From Onchocerca volvulus (lineage: Eukaryota > Nematoda > Chromadorea > Rhabditida > Onchocercidae), in contig HG738137.1 in NCBI GenBank assembly GCA_000499405.2, forward strand, positions 8,445,609-8,509,608: a DNA stretch of 64,000 bases. The letters are read 5' to 3'. The stretch's first letter is position 1; each line of letters starts with the position of its first letter. The notes beneath the pieces were generated by a model, which ran no database searches, was not told where the DNA came from, and saw nothing but the letters and a program-made list of their open reading frames with translations. This document shows positions 53,602 to 64,000 of this stretch, one piece after another. Made by a program: the position numbers and the translations under genes.

Positions 53602-55812
53602 AACTTGCTGTCATATAATATAGTTTTTAATTTCAATTTCATTCATGTTTTTCTCAATCCGGCAATAGCATCTTGTCATAGCTTAAAAATGAGCAATAGT
53701 TATTAATTTTAACTTCATCTATCTTCTTATGAATCCCATAAAAATGCAGATAGAATTTTGTTATAACTCCAAAATGAGCAATAATTTCTTATTTTCGGAA
53801 ATTTCCCAAACTCTCAACCAAAAATAAATGTTATACCAATTATGTTTCATTCGTTTATCACTTTGCATCAACTTAAATTGATAATAATTCTGCCATCAGT
53901 ATGAAAGAGCGAGATAGTGATATTACTAATTAAATATTGAAAATAAAGAAGTGAATTTATTCGAAATTGTTAGCTATCATAATTATATGCCAGATTTGAT
54001 AGGTTTTTCTTCCATATATATAAGAGGGCCAAAGGTCGTACACACTATTGATCGACAACCCTATCCAAAATGGAGTACTTTTACAGGTAATAATAATCTT
54101 ACTGCACTTCTTTTTTTCTCTCTCTCCCTCTCCTCTTTTCCTCTCTTTTATTTAACCTTTGTTTGATGACCTCCACTTTGATCCAAGTAATGGAATATAA
54201 AAAGTCCTTACTTCATCCTTGCCTCATTCACAACAAATTGTCTTAGTACCATTCGGCGGCTGCAATGTTCAGTTCTGTGCTTATTTCTCAGATAGCTTTC
54301 AAGTCGATCACCTTCGGAAGGCTTTCTGTTCTAGCCGGATTCTGATTTCCAGTTAGCTGACGCTGCTCATCTACTTATGCACACGCCAATTTGTATTTTT
54401 CCTTTTTTTTGAGAAGAGAAAAGAATTTATTTTGGTAGTGCTGAAGAGTCGGCTATTTTGTTGTGGTCACTGAAATATTTCATTAATCATTGCAACTGGA
54501 AATATTGCCATCGAAGTGTTTACGATTAATACCGCGACATTTACGCAATCTGATAATAACGATGAACTGAACGACATTGTGCAAATGAATGGTTCATCCT
54601 TCTTAGTACCGAAATTTAACATTCTGAGAAAAAAATAAAAATTTTTTTCGGAATGTTTCTTGTCAACTTCACAAGAAAGTCTAATTTTCTCAAGAAAGCT
54701 AATCAGCATGCTTCCTGATTTTCTCGAGAAAATTTCTGATTTCCTCTGAAATCTTTCGGTATTTTTTTGCCCAATTTCATAAGTGTACTTCGTTTTTGCT
54801 CAATTCCAAAAGTGCCTTAAAAATTGACTATTTCCTCAACGGCTCTCCGGAGCCACAAATACAATGAATCTTGCTTTTCCTTCGTATTTATTAATGTTCT
54901 TTTCAGATTTTTATGATGAAAAATTGATGACTGATGCAATAAATACCGAATAATATGTTATCTTAAATGTCCTTATGAATCGAAATGAATAAAGAATTCA
55001 ACATTGGCTTTTTTTGTTACAAAAAAAAGAAAAATTAGGAGATTATGGTGGAAATTTGAAATTAAAGTAAAAAAACAGATGAAATAATTTATTGATTTTC
55101 AAGAACAAGAAGAGGAAAAAGAATTCAGGCACTATTTTGAGAGATGCTGGCTTCTCTGTTGCGGTGACAAACAGTTAAGTTTGCGTGTCACCTTGATTGT
55201 TATGCGTAGGAAAACGAATGCCAACGAATGATTGAAACAATGGTGTCAGAAGCGCGGCAAGGCGACAATTCAAATAGGCGTCATTGCCGCTTGTTGACTG
55301 TTCAATGTTCAATCTCTTGCAGATGAAATCATGTTCGAGACTTTTTTTTTTCACCGAACGATGACACGAAGTCATGATCGACGATGATAGATGAAGTAAA
55401 GTCACGCTGAGAGGACATTTCCGATCATTTGGATTTTTCTAATGAAAACTGCGGTCTGATGATAAAGTGACGTTTGAATTGATGATGGTTTTGCTGTTGC
55501 AACTGCGGAAATGATGAAAAAATAACTGGAAATTTGTAGAATGAGAGACTGTGCAAAGAATGATAATAAGAGATGGTCAGCTAAATAAGGAAGGGACTGT
55601 ATAATGACCAGAATGATCAAAGAGAGAATATATTTAATGTATGTAGATGGTGACAAAAATATAAATAACATGAAAATTTAATTACAAACAATTAAAAATA
55701 ATTAAAAGTTTTCTATGAAATTATTTTGTCCATCATGTATGGTATTTTTTTGATAAAAAATTTATCAATTAAAAGATTTTTTTTTTTTTTGGGAGTATTT
55801 AGACATGAAAAA

Positions 55813-55816
<4 letters not shown>

Positions 55817-55869
<53 letters not shown>
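55817..55869. repeat. (AT)n microsatellite
   Basis: A pure alternating AT run of about 53 bp. Confidence 0.95.
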
Positions 55870-55870
<1 letters not shown>

Positions 55871-56409
55871 TTCAATACTGTTGAAGAATTCCGCAAATAT
55901 CTAAAATTATACAGGAATAACTTCGGGAAAAATTAAGTCTTATTATAATTATTTATCAATTTCTTATATAAAGTTTATAAGCGGAATAATATATTACTTC
56001 CTTTCTTAGTTTCATTTTTGATTTCATTTATTTATTTTTTTTTTTCAGTCTTAACAAATGAATTATATGAAGTAGAAGTAAAAAATAATGTCAACGAAAT
56101 ATTCATTCTTATCCTTTCCTTATGAAATACTAACAATTTATAAAAATACAGTAATTATTATTAAATTAAAGTCATCAATTTCATTTTTATCAATTAAAAG
56201 AAAAAAAAAATGCTATTAATAATTTGTTGAAATTTGATTTATTGCGGCCAATTCTGTAATATATATTTCAATGTTTTTATATAATTGTTAGATATATATA
56301 ACAATTATTTTAATCATGTGTATAAATTTTTCAAATTCCTTTTTAATTACTGAAAAAGCCATATTAAAAATTATTCAAATGTCTGTATAAATAAAAATGC
56401 AAATATTCA

Positions 56410-56752
56410 TTCTCATTTCCACACAGTGTTTCAGGTTCTTTAGCACTGATTTGAAATTTTGAAATACCATTGCATTCGAATAGACGCGTGTTTCTATTTT
56501 TTGAATAATATCGCCTTTTCAATATATATAGATATACCTTTTTTTATTTGTGATAGATGTGACAGATAAAATTAAGCGAGCGAACCTTATTTTTGCACAA
56601 CGTCTCAACGACTGACTCGAAAATCCGATACAATATTGCATTTGAATAGGTGCGTATTTATATATCGATAAGACGCGTGTCTAAGAACTATTGGAGATTT
56701 GGGATTTCGAACAAACGAACATTTACATTTTAATTTACATAGATTAGCTGGA
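56410..56752. repeat. Dispersed repeat, two adjoining members
   Basis: Two partial units (about 56420-56500 and 56590-56752) carry the ATTGCATTCGAATAG and GAACTATTGGAGATTT..ACAAACGAACATTTAC boxes of the repeat at 5325-5500. As there, the right end abuts a strong hairpin. Confidence 0.65.
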
Positions 56753-56759
56753 GTCGGCC

Positions 56760-56793
56760 ATGTTTCCAGTGTAGGGTCCTACACTGGAAACAT
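56760..56793. repeat. 16-bp perfect hairpin (2-nt loop)
   Basis: ATGTTTCCAGTGTAGG pairs exactly with CCTACACTGGAAACAT. It sits directly right of the dispersed repeat, followed by a TA run and CTAAAAGG. Confidence 0.9.
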
Positions 56794-58019
56794 ATATATA
56801 TATACTAAAAGGGAGTTTTTCTGTTCAATTTTAATAATTTCTATTTAATTACTTTGATATTTATTCACTTAAAAATGTCAAATACGAATAAATTAATAAT
56901 TTATCATTACTCATAATAATTTTTAATTTTTTTTTTTTTTTTGGGTTGTTATCATAATTCTTTTGAAAAATCTGAATAAAATCATTGTTAAAAATATTCG
57001 TGCAAAACAATTGTAATATATGGTGCATAAGTTGCATAGTATTTTAAATAAATTGATAATTAAGCAAAGTATTTCAGTCCTGAAATTTATATTTAAAAAA
57101 TGTGAAAAATTAATTTTAATTTTTACGTTTTGAAAATATTAGAGATTAATAAATGGAGGCGAATGACTAATAGAAGTTATTTCATGTCATGTGAAGATTA
57201 AACTTTTAATAAAGACTAAGTTAGACATTTCGATTCGTATTTTGCTTATTGATATCCTTTTTGATTATTAATGATAATTTTTTTGTTTTTATTTTTTTTG
57301 TTGGATAATTATATGATTTTCCATCTGTAATTGAATGCTAATTAAGTTATTTACCGAATAATTCTGATATTCGATTTAAATGGGCTTAAATCTTATTTTG
57401 ATTTAAACATATTTTAATAAATCATTATCAAAGCAATCAGGGCTTTAGATAAACAGTTGGCGCAAAAAAGATGAGCCTCAATCCTTAGGCATTTTTTATT
57501 TATCTTTCGATTCCTCAAGAAGTAAAAAAGTTGTTGAACCCTATCATTTACTTTTGCTAATTTTTCCCAAACGTTTTAGTATTATTTTGCTGTTTTCAGC
57601 ATATTTTTTGATTTCAAAATTATAACATTAAATTAAATTGTCTTTCCTTTCCTCCTCCTTTTGTACTTTTAGAGATGAAAAATCTGAAACAATGAAATGC
57701 TATACAGATTTAATTCCAGAAAGAATTTATTGATATTTCGAAAAACTTGCCAAATTTTATCATTTTGCTACATCCTGTTTCTCTCTTCTTTTTAGGACAT
57801 TTTTTTTTCATGATTTTAACGATGAAAGCTTTTTTTTTTTTTTGAAATAATTAAGAGTACGTTATGAATTCAGAAATTCCTAGCAAAAAATGCAAAATGC
57901 TTAAAGCAATGATGGTAGAAATCTGCAACCCGATTCGTACATCACTTCTCCACGTAAATACAAATTTTATCGTCCGAATACTCATAAATTGATGCATCTT
58001 AGGAACAATATTTTCCTCC

Positions 58020-58280
58020 GAAGATTTCTCGGTTAATTCATTTAGATTTGAAATTTCGAAACAAATAAATTGACGTATAAGTTTAATTATAAATTTAAAC
58101 ATTAAATACAGAATTTATTACACAATAATTTTTTTTTCTGGGTTAACTTTGAAAATCCAATAAATTTACTCGTTAAGAAATTTAAAATTTCGAACAAAAA
58201 AGATAAATTAACATTTAAGTTCTAATTATAAATTTAAACATTGACATCAAAAAAGTATTTCCGGATCATATCACAATAAT
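58020..58280. repeat. Direct duplication of about 120 bp
   Basis: The order GAAATTTCGAA, then AAATTA/TTGAC, AATTATAAATTTAAACATT and CACAATAATTTTT occurs at about 58030-58130 and again at about 58170-58280. Confidence 0.6.
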
Positions 58281-58409
58281 TTTTAGCGTTATAAACTTTA
58301 ATTCCTTCTTGCAATATACTATTTGAGTATTTTTCTATCTTTCACATTTTTTGAACAAAAATTTTGTTAGCAGCAAAATTCTACGATTTTCCGGGATCTT
58401 TTCCCGAAT

Positions 58410-58430
58410 AACCAACCAACCAACCAACCA
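58410..58430. repeat. (AACC)n microsatellite
   Basis: Five AACC steps in a row. Confidence 0.8.
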
Positions 58431-59060
58431 TCAATTTATTTGGATCAACAGCATCCGTTTATAGTTCAATTAACAAAAATGTTGACCCTTTCAATTCTCA
58501 ATTCGCAGTCAGAACCAACGGAAACCTTCTCCAAATCCAGCATGATGAGCGCAACATAAATCTGAGAAATATCATCCGAGAGATTACCATTTTATCGATT
58601 TTATTACACTTCCCGCCTTCTTCTCTTTTTTCCCTCCAACATTTCCCTCTTTCTCTCTCTCTCTTCGGATACGAGATATTAACGAGGAAAAGGTGACAAT
58701 GAAAGTGACAGGTAGACGAAAGATTCATCATATTACTATATCATTTCACTTTACTTTTCTATCGTTAATTCTCTTTTTCCGTAATATTTAAAACAAGCTA
58801 TCTTATCTTCGACAGAAAATAGAAAGAGAAAGGGAGAGAAGGAAAGAAATGAAACCGTTGAAATAAAGTATGAAAGAGAATAAAAATACAGTAAGAGAGG
58901 AAGAGAGAGAGAGAGAGGAAAAAATTCTCGATAACAACTGCCATTCTCCCGTTATCATCGATTTTTTTTCGTCACGCGGTCGATGCATCGAGGAGAAAAC
59001 TGTCAAATTCCGGCCTGGTATCATCATCATCACAGCCACCACCACCACATTGCCTCCTCC

Positions 59061-59105
59061 ATTCATCCATCCATCCATCCATCCATCCATCCATTCATTC
59101 ATTCA
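59061..59105. repeat. (ATCC)n microsatellite
   Basis: About ten ATCC/ATTC steps. The minus strand reads as an artificial M-D-G-W repeat. Confidence 0.9.
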
Positions 59106-59139
59106 CATTCTCTCTTTCGTCAACAAAACGGAGCAACGG

Positions 59140-59430
59140 CATCAGAAATGCGGCCCATTGCCGATCGACAAGAATGGTCGATATCGAGGTGCGAGAAGGA
59201 ATAGGGGAGAGCCAGGCAGTTGTAGTGGTGGTATACAAGCCCCCGGGGGGAGTGCCCATCTCGCAATCCCAATCCGAACCCCCGCCCTCTCGCGAATTTC
59301 CCCCTCCCTCTACATCACCTAGCAGCAGCAGCTCTCGTACCGCATAATCTCCCTTCCTCCTTACTCCAGCATCAGCACCACCACAACCACTCACACAGCA
59401 CCTCATCACCTGCACTCACCCCAGCAAACT
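59140..59430. promoter_or_regulatory. GC-rich patch upstream of the MADF gene
   Basis: This is the most GC-rich part of the window outside the histone promoters, with CCCCCGGGGGG, CGCGAA, CAGCAGCAGCAG and C-rich tracts and several CpGs. It lies about 0.85 kb before the first recognisable exon and could be a promoter or 5' UTR exon. No splice-linked exon is proven. Confidence 0.35.
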
Positions 59431-59539
59431 GCTCTTCCTTTCTACTTTTTGATCGGATAGAAAATATTTCCGAAAAGTTTCGCATCATCAAAAAAGTGAG
59501 GTCAAGTTAGATACTTTAACTTCATCCTCATTTACCAAC

Positions 59540-59790
59540 CGAAATTCGAATTTTTTCAATCATCCTGATCATTGATCAGGAAATTCTCAGTTATATCCCT
59601 ATAAATATACGCGGCTCGAACTTCTTCAATCACCCGAATCAGTGATCAGGAATTCCCAATTATATTACCGGCATTTCGACAATAGAAGTGAAATTAGGCA
59701 GTATATATCTTCTCAATTTCATCTCATACTTCTAACAATCTTTGAAACTTTTTCAATCACCCTGATCAGTGATCAGGAAATTTTTGATTA
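59540..59790. promoter_or_regulatory. Three palindromic TGATCA elements in degenerate repeats
   Basis: CCTGATCA-n-TGATCAGG occurs at 59564-59580 and 59761-59777, with a one-arm-mutated copy at 59634-59650. Each is preceded by TTYTTCAATCAYCC. ATATACGCGGCT also recurs (about 59606 and 59812). The exact dyad symmetry suggests a binding site for a dimeric factor, or simply a palindromic satellite. Confidence 0.5.
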
Positions 59791-60267
59791 TATTCCGAAT
59801 ATTTCCACAAATATACGCGGCTTCGTCATCTTCATTATCACGGGTGGGTTAGTGCATTTGTATATTGTATTTTATTCGTTTTAAGAAATATTTTTGCATC
59901 TATTGGAAACTAATGAGCTACAATTCATGTATTCGAAATATCGCAGTTAATACCAAGCTGATTAACGTGTGATTAATTTACTAAGTAGATAAATTAGAAA
60001 TCGGAAGAGGACATATTACGCCTGATTCATAGGAAAATTGGAAATGCAGATTTTTTTTCTTTTTTCTTTTTTTTTTTTTTTTTTTGATATGATTTTACAT
60101 ATTGTCAGAGATGATAGAGATAATAATACAATACAACAAATTAACTTTTGGTTTTTCTCTTAAGCTTGAAAATTTGCAAATATATATTTAAGCAAAATTT
60201 GATCCTTATTCATTAATGGAAAGATTATTCGTTTTCAATATTTACGATGAAAAATTTGAGCTTCCAG

Positions 60268-62436
60268 ATGGTATCTGATTCATACTATCGAAGTCTAATC
60301 GAAGCCGTACGTCAATTACCGGTACTTTATGATCGAGCACATCCGGATTTCCGCAATGTACGAAAGCGTAATGAGGCTTGGAAACTTGTTAGTGAGACGT
60401 TATTTAAGCGTGGTTTCTCGCCAAATGAAGGTTTGAAGATTTCAGTTCATTTTTAAGCTTCTGTTTACCAGTATTTATCAAAATGGTAGGAAAATCATTC
60501 GTCATTTATTCCCAAATATTGAGATATTTAATAGTATTCATCAAAATACCTTAATATTCCCGTCTTTCGTTATCTCTTTTTCGAAAGTTTTTCTAAGTTA
60601 TTTCCATAATTCTCGGGAATTTTTTCCCATGATGGAATTTATTTCATACTTATATAAGTGCTTCTATGATAAAAAGCGTCTATAGCCAAGATTTGGTCTA
60701 ATTTTTGCTATGTATCTTGCATTATTTTTTTTGTCTTATTACCTACTGATAAATTTAGAAATACTGATTACCAGTTGTAAATTTAGAAATAGGATTGATG
60801 ATTGAATTGATAAGAAATATAAGGACTTTTTACGAAATTACCTTCCAGTGTCGGTAACAAAATCAAGAGATCGATGGAAAAGCCTCGTGCAGCGGTATCG
60901 GACCTCAGGACAGTTTGGACCAGCATTTATGTTTACTGCAGAAATGCAGTTTCTCGATGAATTCCTCAATGCCATGCCCTCACAACCGTAAGTTCTTTTA
61001 TTATCTTGAAATCTGAAAAACAATTAGGAATCTTTCTTGTAGTCTAGGAAGAGAATCTAGTAAAAATCTTAGAATATAGCTAATCATGTCATTAACAAAA
61101 TCCGATTGTCCTGTCAGCAAAAAATCAGCATAAGCATCAGTTCGAGAACATGTCTCGTTAGAATTACGGATTTGATTTAATGTTATTTTTGATTGGGGAT
61201 ATTGAGAGAAGAGAGAATCGACTGATATAAGAAAGAGAAATATTTGGCCTCTACTGTTTGGTTTTTATGAAGTGGTCAATGTTAGCAATTTTATCCGAGC
61301 CTTATTTTCTGGGATTTGCTGTTTGTAGCTCTGCTATAGATTTGCACATATTGTTTGGATACAATGATAGTTTGTTATTTTGATTATTTTTTTTTTTTTT
61401 TTTTGCGAATTAATTGTCTGGAATTATTTCGACCGGATCATATTTTTTTAACTAATGCATAATATGTATTAGGAGTTTCACAACTGTTTGAATTTTGAAC
61501 TAAACATAAATGGAGATAGACAGCGTTAGTGATTTGATGAAATTTGACATAAAATTACAAATTAAATTCGAAGGTATTAAAGTTTGAAGACAATGTCTAT
61601 CAAGGCAATATATGAGGAAAATTAGCGATTTTCATTTTTTGCTTTAGAAACACCTCTAAAATTGAAACAATCTGAAATGATTCATTTTTTTCTAGAGTAG
61701 AAGCAACTGCAACTACGCTTCTTGGAAATATGAAAAAAGAGGACAGCGAATGGGAATTTCCGGTTTTATTTGGTAGTGCTAATCATACTGATAATAATAT
61801 GTCTTTGTTTGCAAATATGGATTCACCAGGAGATTCCTCATCACCTTACGCCCAGCAGTCAAGTGATATTAATGCAGCTGACGGTACCAATACTGACGAT
61901 GGATTACTTAATGGAAATTGTAATTTCTCTAATGGGAATGGTGTCTCATCTGCACACTGTGTTCCCATATCAATTTCTTCATTATCCGTAAAAGGTATTC
62001 CATTTTTGAAGCTTTTATTTGAATTGTTTCATAAATTTCTATTTGTGGGTATGAATTTCATTGGTTTGGCTTACACTTGTTGAAATAATATTTGAGCTTA
62101 TTTGTGTACTGCATATTACGGATGCCTAATAACATTTTAATCACAGATCTCATGGCACGGAAGCGTCCAAGACAGAATGTTCCGGATGGTCCGACGGCAT
62201 TAGAGAAAAGAATTGCAAGCAGTTTGGAAACCATTCAAGAATTCATCAGTAATGCATTTCAAAAGCAGAAAGAACAAGAGGCGGAGAAAGAAAAAAGTCC
62301 AAATGCTGCTCTGTTTCAGTGTATTGATCATCTCACTGCTGATATGTCACCCAAGGAACATCAAGAAGCATTGCGTGAAATCAAACGATCTTGTGTGAGT
62401 ATTTGTGCTAGGATTATGTCCGAATCACAACCATAG
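60268..62436 (+). CDS. MADF-domain protein with BESS-like C-terminus
   Basis: Exons 60268-60430, 60849-60987, 61696-61994 and 62147-62436 join in phase by GT-AG introns into 296 residues. Residues about 6-95 form a MADF (Myb/SANT-like) domain: LIEAVRQLPVLYDRAHPDFR, then W..V..TL, RDRWKSLVQRYR and F..EM.FLDEFL. This fold binds DNA in a family of animal transcriptional regulators. A Ser/Asn-rich linker (about 105-200) follows, then a basic MARKRPRQN stretch and a helical C-terminus (about 258-290, ending LREIKRSCVSICARIM) that resembles a BESS protein-interaction motif. An in-frame ATG at 60247 would add seven residues. I prefer 60268 because GAGCTTCCAG directly before it looks like a splice or trans-splice acceptor. 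The product is probably a nuclear regulator; its targets are unknown. Confidence 0.88.
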
Positions 62437-64000
62437 GTGTTATAATTCTTATCTTATTTAAGTTAATATTTCATGTTTATAGCAAATGATATTGCTTGAT
62501 TTTTTATTAGACTAATCAGTGAAGTTGTCATCTCTTGATACAGAACTTCAGCTCTATGAACAAGTCATATTTCTTGGGTTTAATGTTTTTCATGTTCTTT
62601 CATAATCCCCAGGGAGATTCATGGTCTTTCCTTTCTTAGAGATAAGAAAAAGGTGGAAAGACTAAATTAACCGAATTACAAAACAATAAGTATTGCTTTC
62701 CTTTGATGGATATCGGTGATGTTTAAAATATTGAGTCCCAAATTAAATCATTCATCTTATTATATTGTTTATAATGCTATCATAATCGCAATATATTTTG
62801 TCATACTGCGTTATTTCTTCCATTGTTTATTGTGTTTTTGATCTCGTTTGATTGATGATAGTGATTTGTTTTCTTAAACATACAGAGTATATAATCGTTT
62901 AGCCTGGGGTTGTGATAATAATTTTTCGTCTGTTCGATGAACTAAAACTTTATCTCAGTTGGCCCTAGCAAACACTTCGTTTCTGCTAAAATTTCCTCAG
63001 AAATTGTAGCAGTTATTTGATTTCCAACTTTATCAGTTAATTTTCATTTTGTAATATGTTAAAATGTATTTGATAGCAGATTGTATTTATTCAGAAATTG
63101 TTATGCTTTAACATTTAATTGATTTCATTATAATGATGCTGACCTCACATATGTATTGTTTTCATCAAATGCATCATATTCTCTCTTACAATACGTTTCT
63201 CTTCTATTTTACGTTAGAAATGCACCAAGTGCAACACATATATATATGTATGGAGATCGGCGTGAATATTACTGCTCAAACTTCAGTAGAGCAGAAATGA
63301 ATTTTCTTGTGAAACTAACATGTTGAATTTATTATAATATTCTCAAATGCTAGTTTCAATTTTCCATACCTCGATAAATTTTTCTAGAGATCTCAGATTT
63401 CTCGGGTTTTCCTTGGCCACTGTCACTTCTTTTCTTAATTGAGTTTTACTTCATCTTGAACAAACCACTGGAAAAGAAAAAGATAACCAGTTCATGCATA
63501 AGGAAGAGAAGTTTGCCATTCATGACAGATATTCATTATCTGCTCTTAACTAATGTGCCTCTGAAAATTGCTGGATTTTCCAAGAATAGGCATATGAGAT
63601 GGCAGTTGTGAAATGTATAAAAATTGCTGGTGTATTCAAGTTTCTGAAAATTCATTGCAAATTGCAACATATTCACGAACCACAAGAGCATATTCATGAA
63701 CGAAGTAAAATTCGGATTCAAAGATTCAAAAAAAACATTCAAAAAAGAAAGATTTAAGAAAGACCTTAGAATACGTATTTCAAAGCTATGCCATTTTCTA
63801 TGCGAGTTTCCTCATTTATTTTCCGAAACTTTGAACGTTTCGCATGAATTCTCTAAAACTGTAAGGACTTGAAGGACTGTAAGGACTCATGTAGGTGAAA
63901 AAAAACAAAGAACATCAATATATTGGAAAAAACAAAGAACATCAATATACTGAAAAAATAAACATCAATATGTTGGCAGCAATAACTGATGCTACTACTG
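62437..64000. other. Downstream intergenic
   Basis: No gene or RNA gene is recognised to the end of the window. Short frames on both strands lack recognisable content. Near 63895-63970 a AAACAAAGAACATCAATAT unit is repeated two to three times. Confidence 0.6.

Larger units (their letters stand above)
53602..58400. other. Intergenic, AT-rich with repeats
   Basis: No gene is recognised. A TATATATAAGAGGGCC box near 54015 is followed by ATGGAGTACTTTTACAG|GTAATA (54071-54087), which looks like a promoter and a first mini-exon, but no convincing next exon is visible. Repeats are listed separately. Confidence 0.55.
58431..60246. other. Upstream region of the MADF gene
   Basis: No protein gene is recognised. 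A purine/pyrimidine-rich part (58600-58920) is followed by a (ATCC)n run, a GC-rich patch and a block of palindromic repeats. The long frames at 58870-59322 (+) and 59095-59415 (-) overlap on opposite strands and owe their openness to base composition. Confidence 0.55.

Noticed and set aside
58870..59415. 150- and 106-codon frames on opposite strands
   Set aside because: They span the (ATCC)n run and the GC-rich patch. Composition alone explains their length, and neither has splice-linked partners.

Overview
The window looks like nuclear DNA of a parasitic nematode, most likely a clade III (filarial-type) worm. It is strongly AT-rich, with long A/T homopolymers. Its protein genes are interrupted by mostly short GT-AG introns and include a dystrobrevin, core histones and a MADF-domain regulator. 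Bel/Pao-type retrotransposon and Helitron remnants are present. The species assignment is inference; the gene families are read directly from the translated exons.

Layout. Bases 1-12916 are a gene-poor, AT-rich stretch with degenerate tandem arrays, hairpins and a dispersed repeat. Bases 12917-20511 carry a complete 13-exon dystrobrevin gene (+), whose splice phases add up to a 572-residue protein. Bases 22500-26700 hold a Bel/Pao-like retroelement (-) that has lost its whole pol region but keeps an open envelope-like frame. Bases 27776-31132 hold a multi-exon gene (+) of unrecognised family, predicted to be secreted, with a repeat lodged in one intron and one ambiguous base. Bases 31133-35464 are empty AT-rich DNA.

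Bases 35200-53600 are a histone locus. It has two copies of a histone unit about 14 kb apart. Copy 1 has H4 (-), H2A (-) and H2B (+, with an intron). Copy 2 has H2A (-) and H2B (+), but H4 is missing and only its flank and promoter relic remain. About 2.16 kb (36174-38336 and 50187-52349) is almost identical between the copies while the flanks on both sides have diverged, which points to recent gene conversion. Between the copies lies about 10 kb of nested transposon debris: LTR-like direct repeats, gag and env remnants, Helitron fragments, and an inverted pair of about 0.54-kb pseudogene fragments. Just beyond copy 2 sits a strongly diverged H2B-like reading frame (-).

Bases 53602-60246 are intergenic, with repeats, a GC-rich patch and a set of three palindromic elements. 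Bases 60268-62436 carry a four-exon MADF-domain gene (+) of about 296 residues, followed by gene-free DNA to the end of the window.
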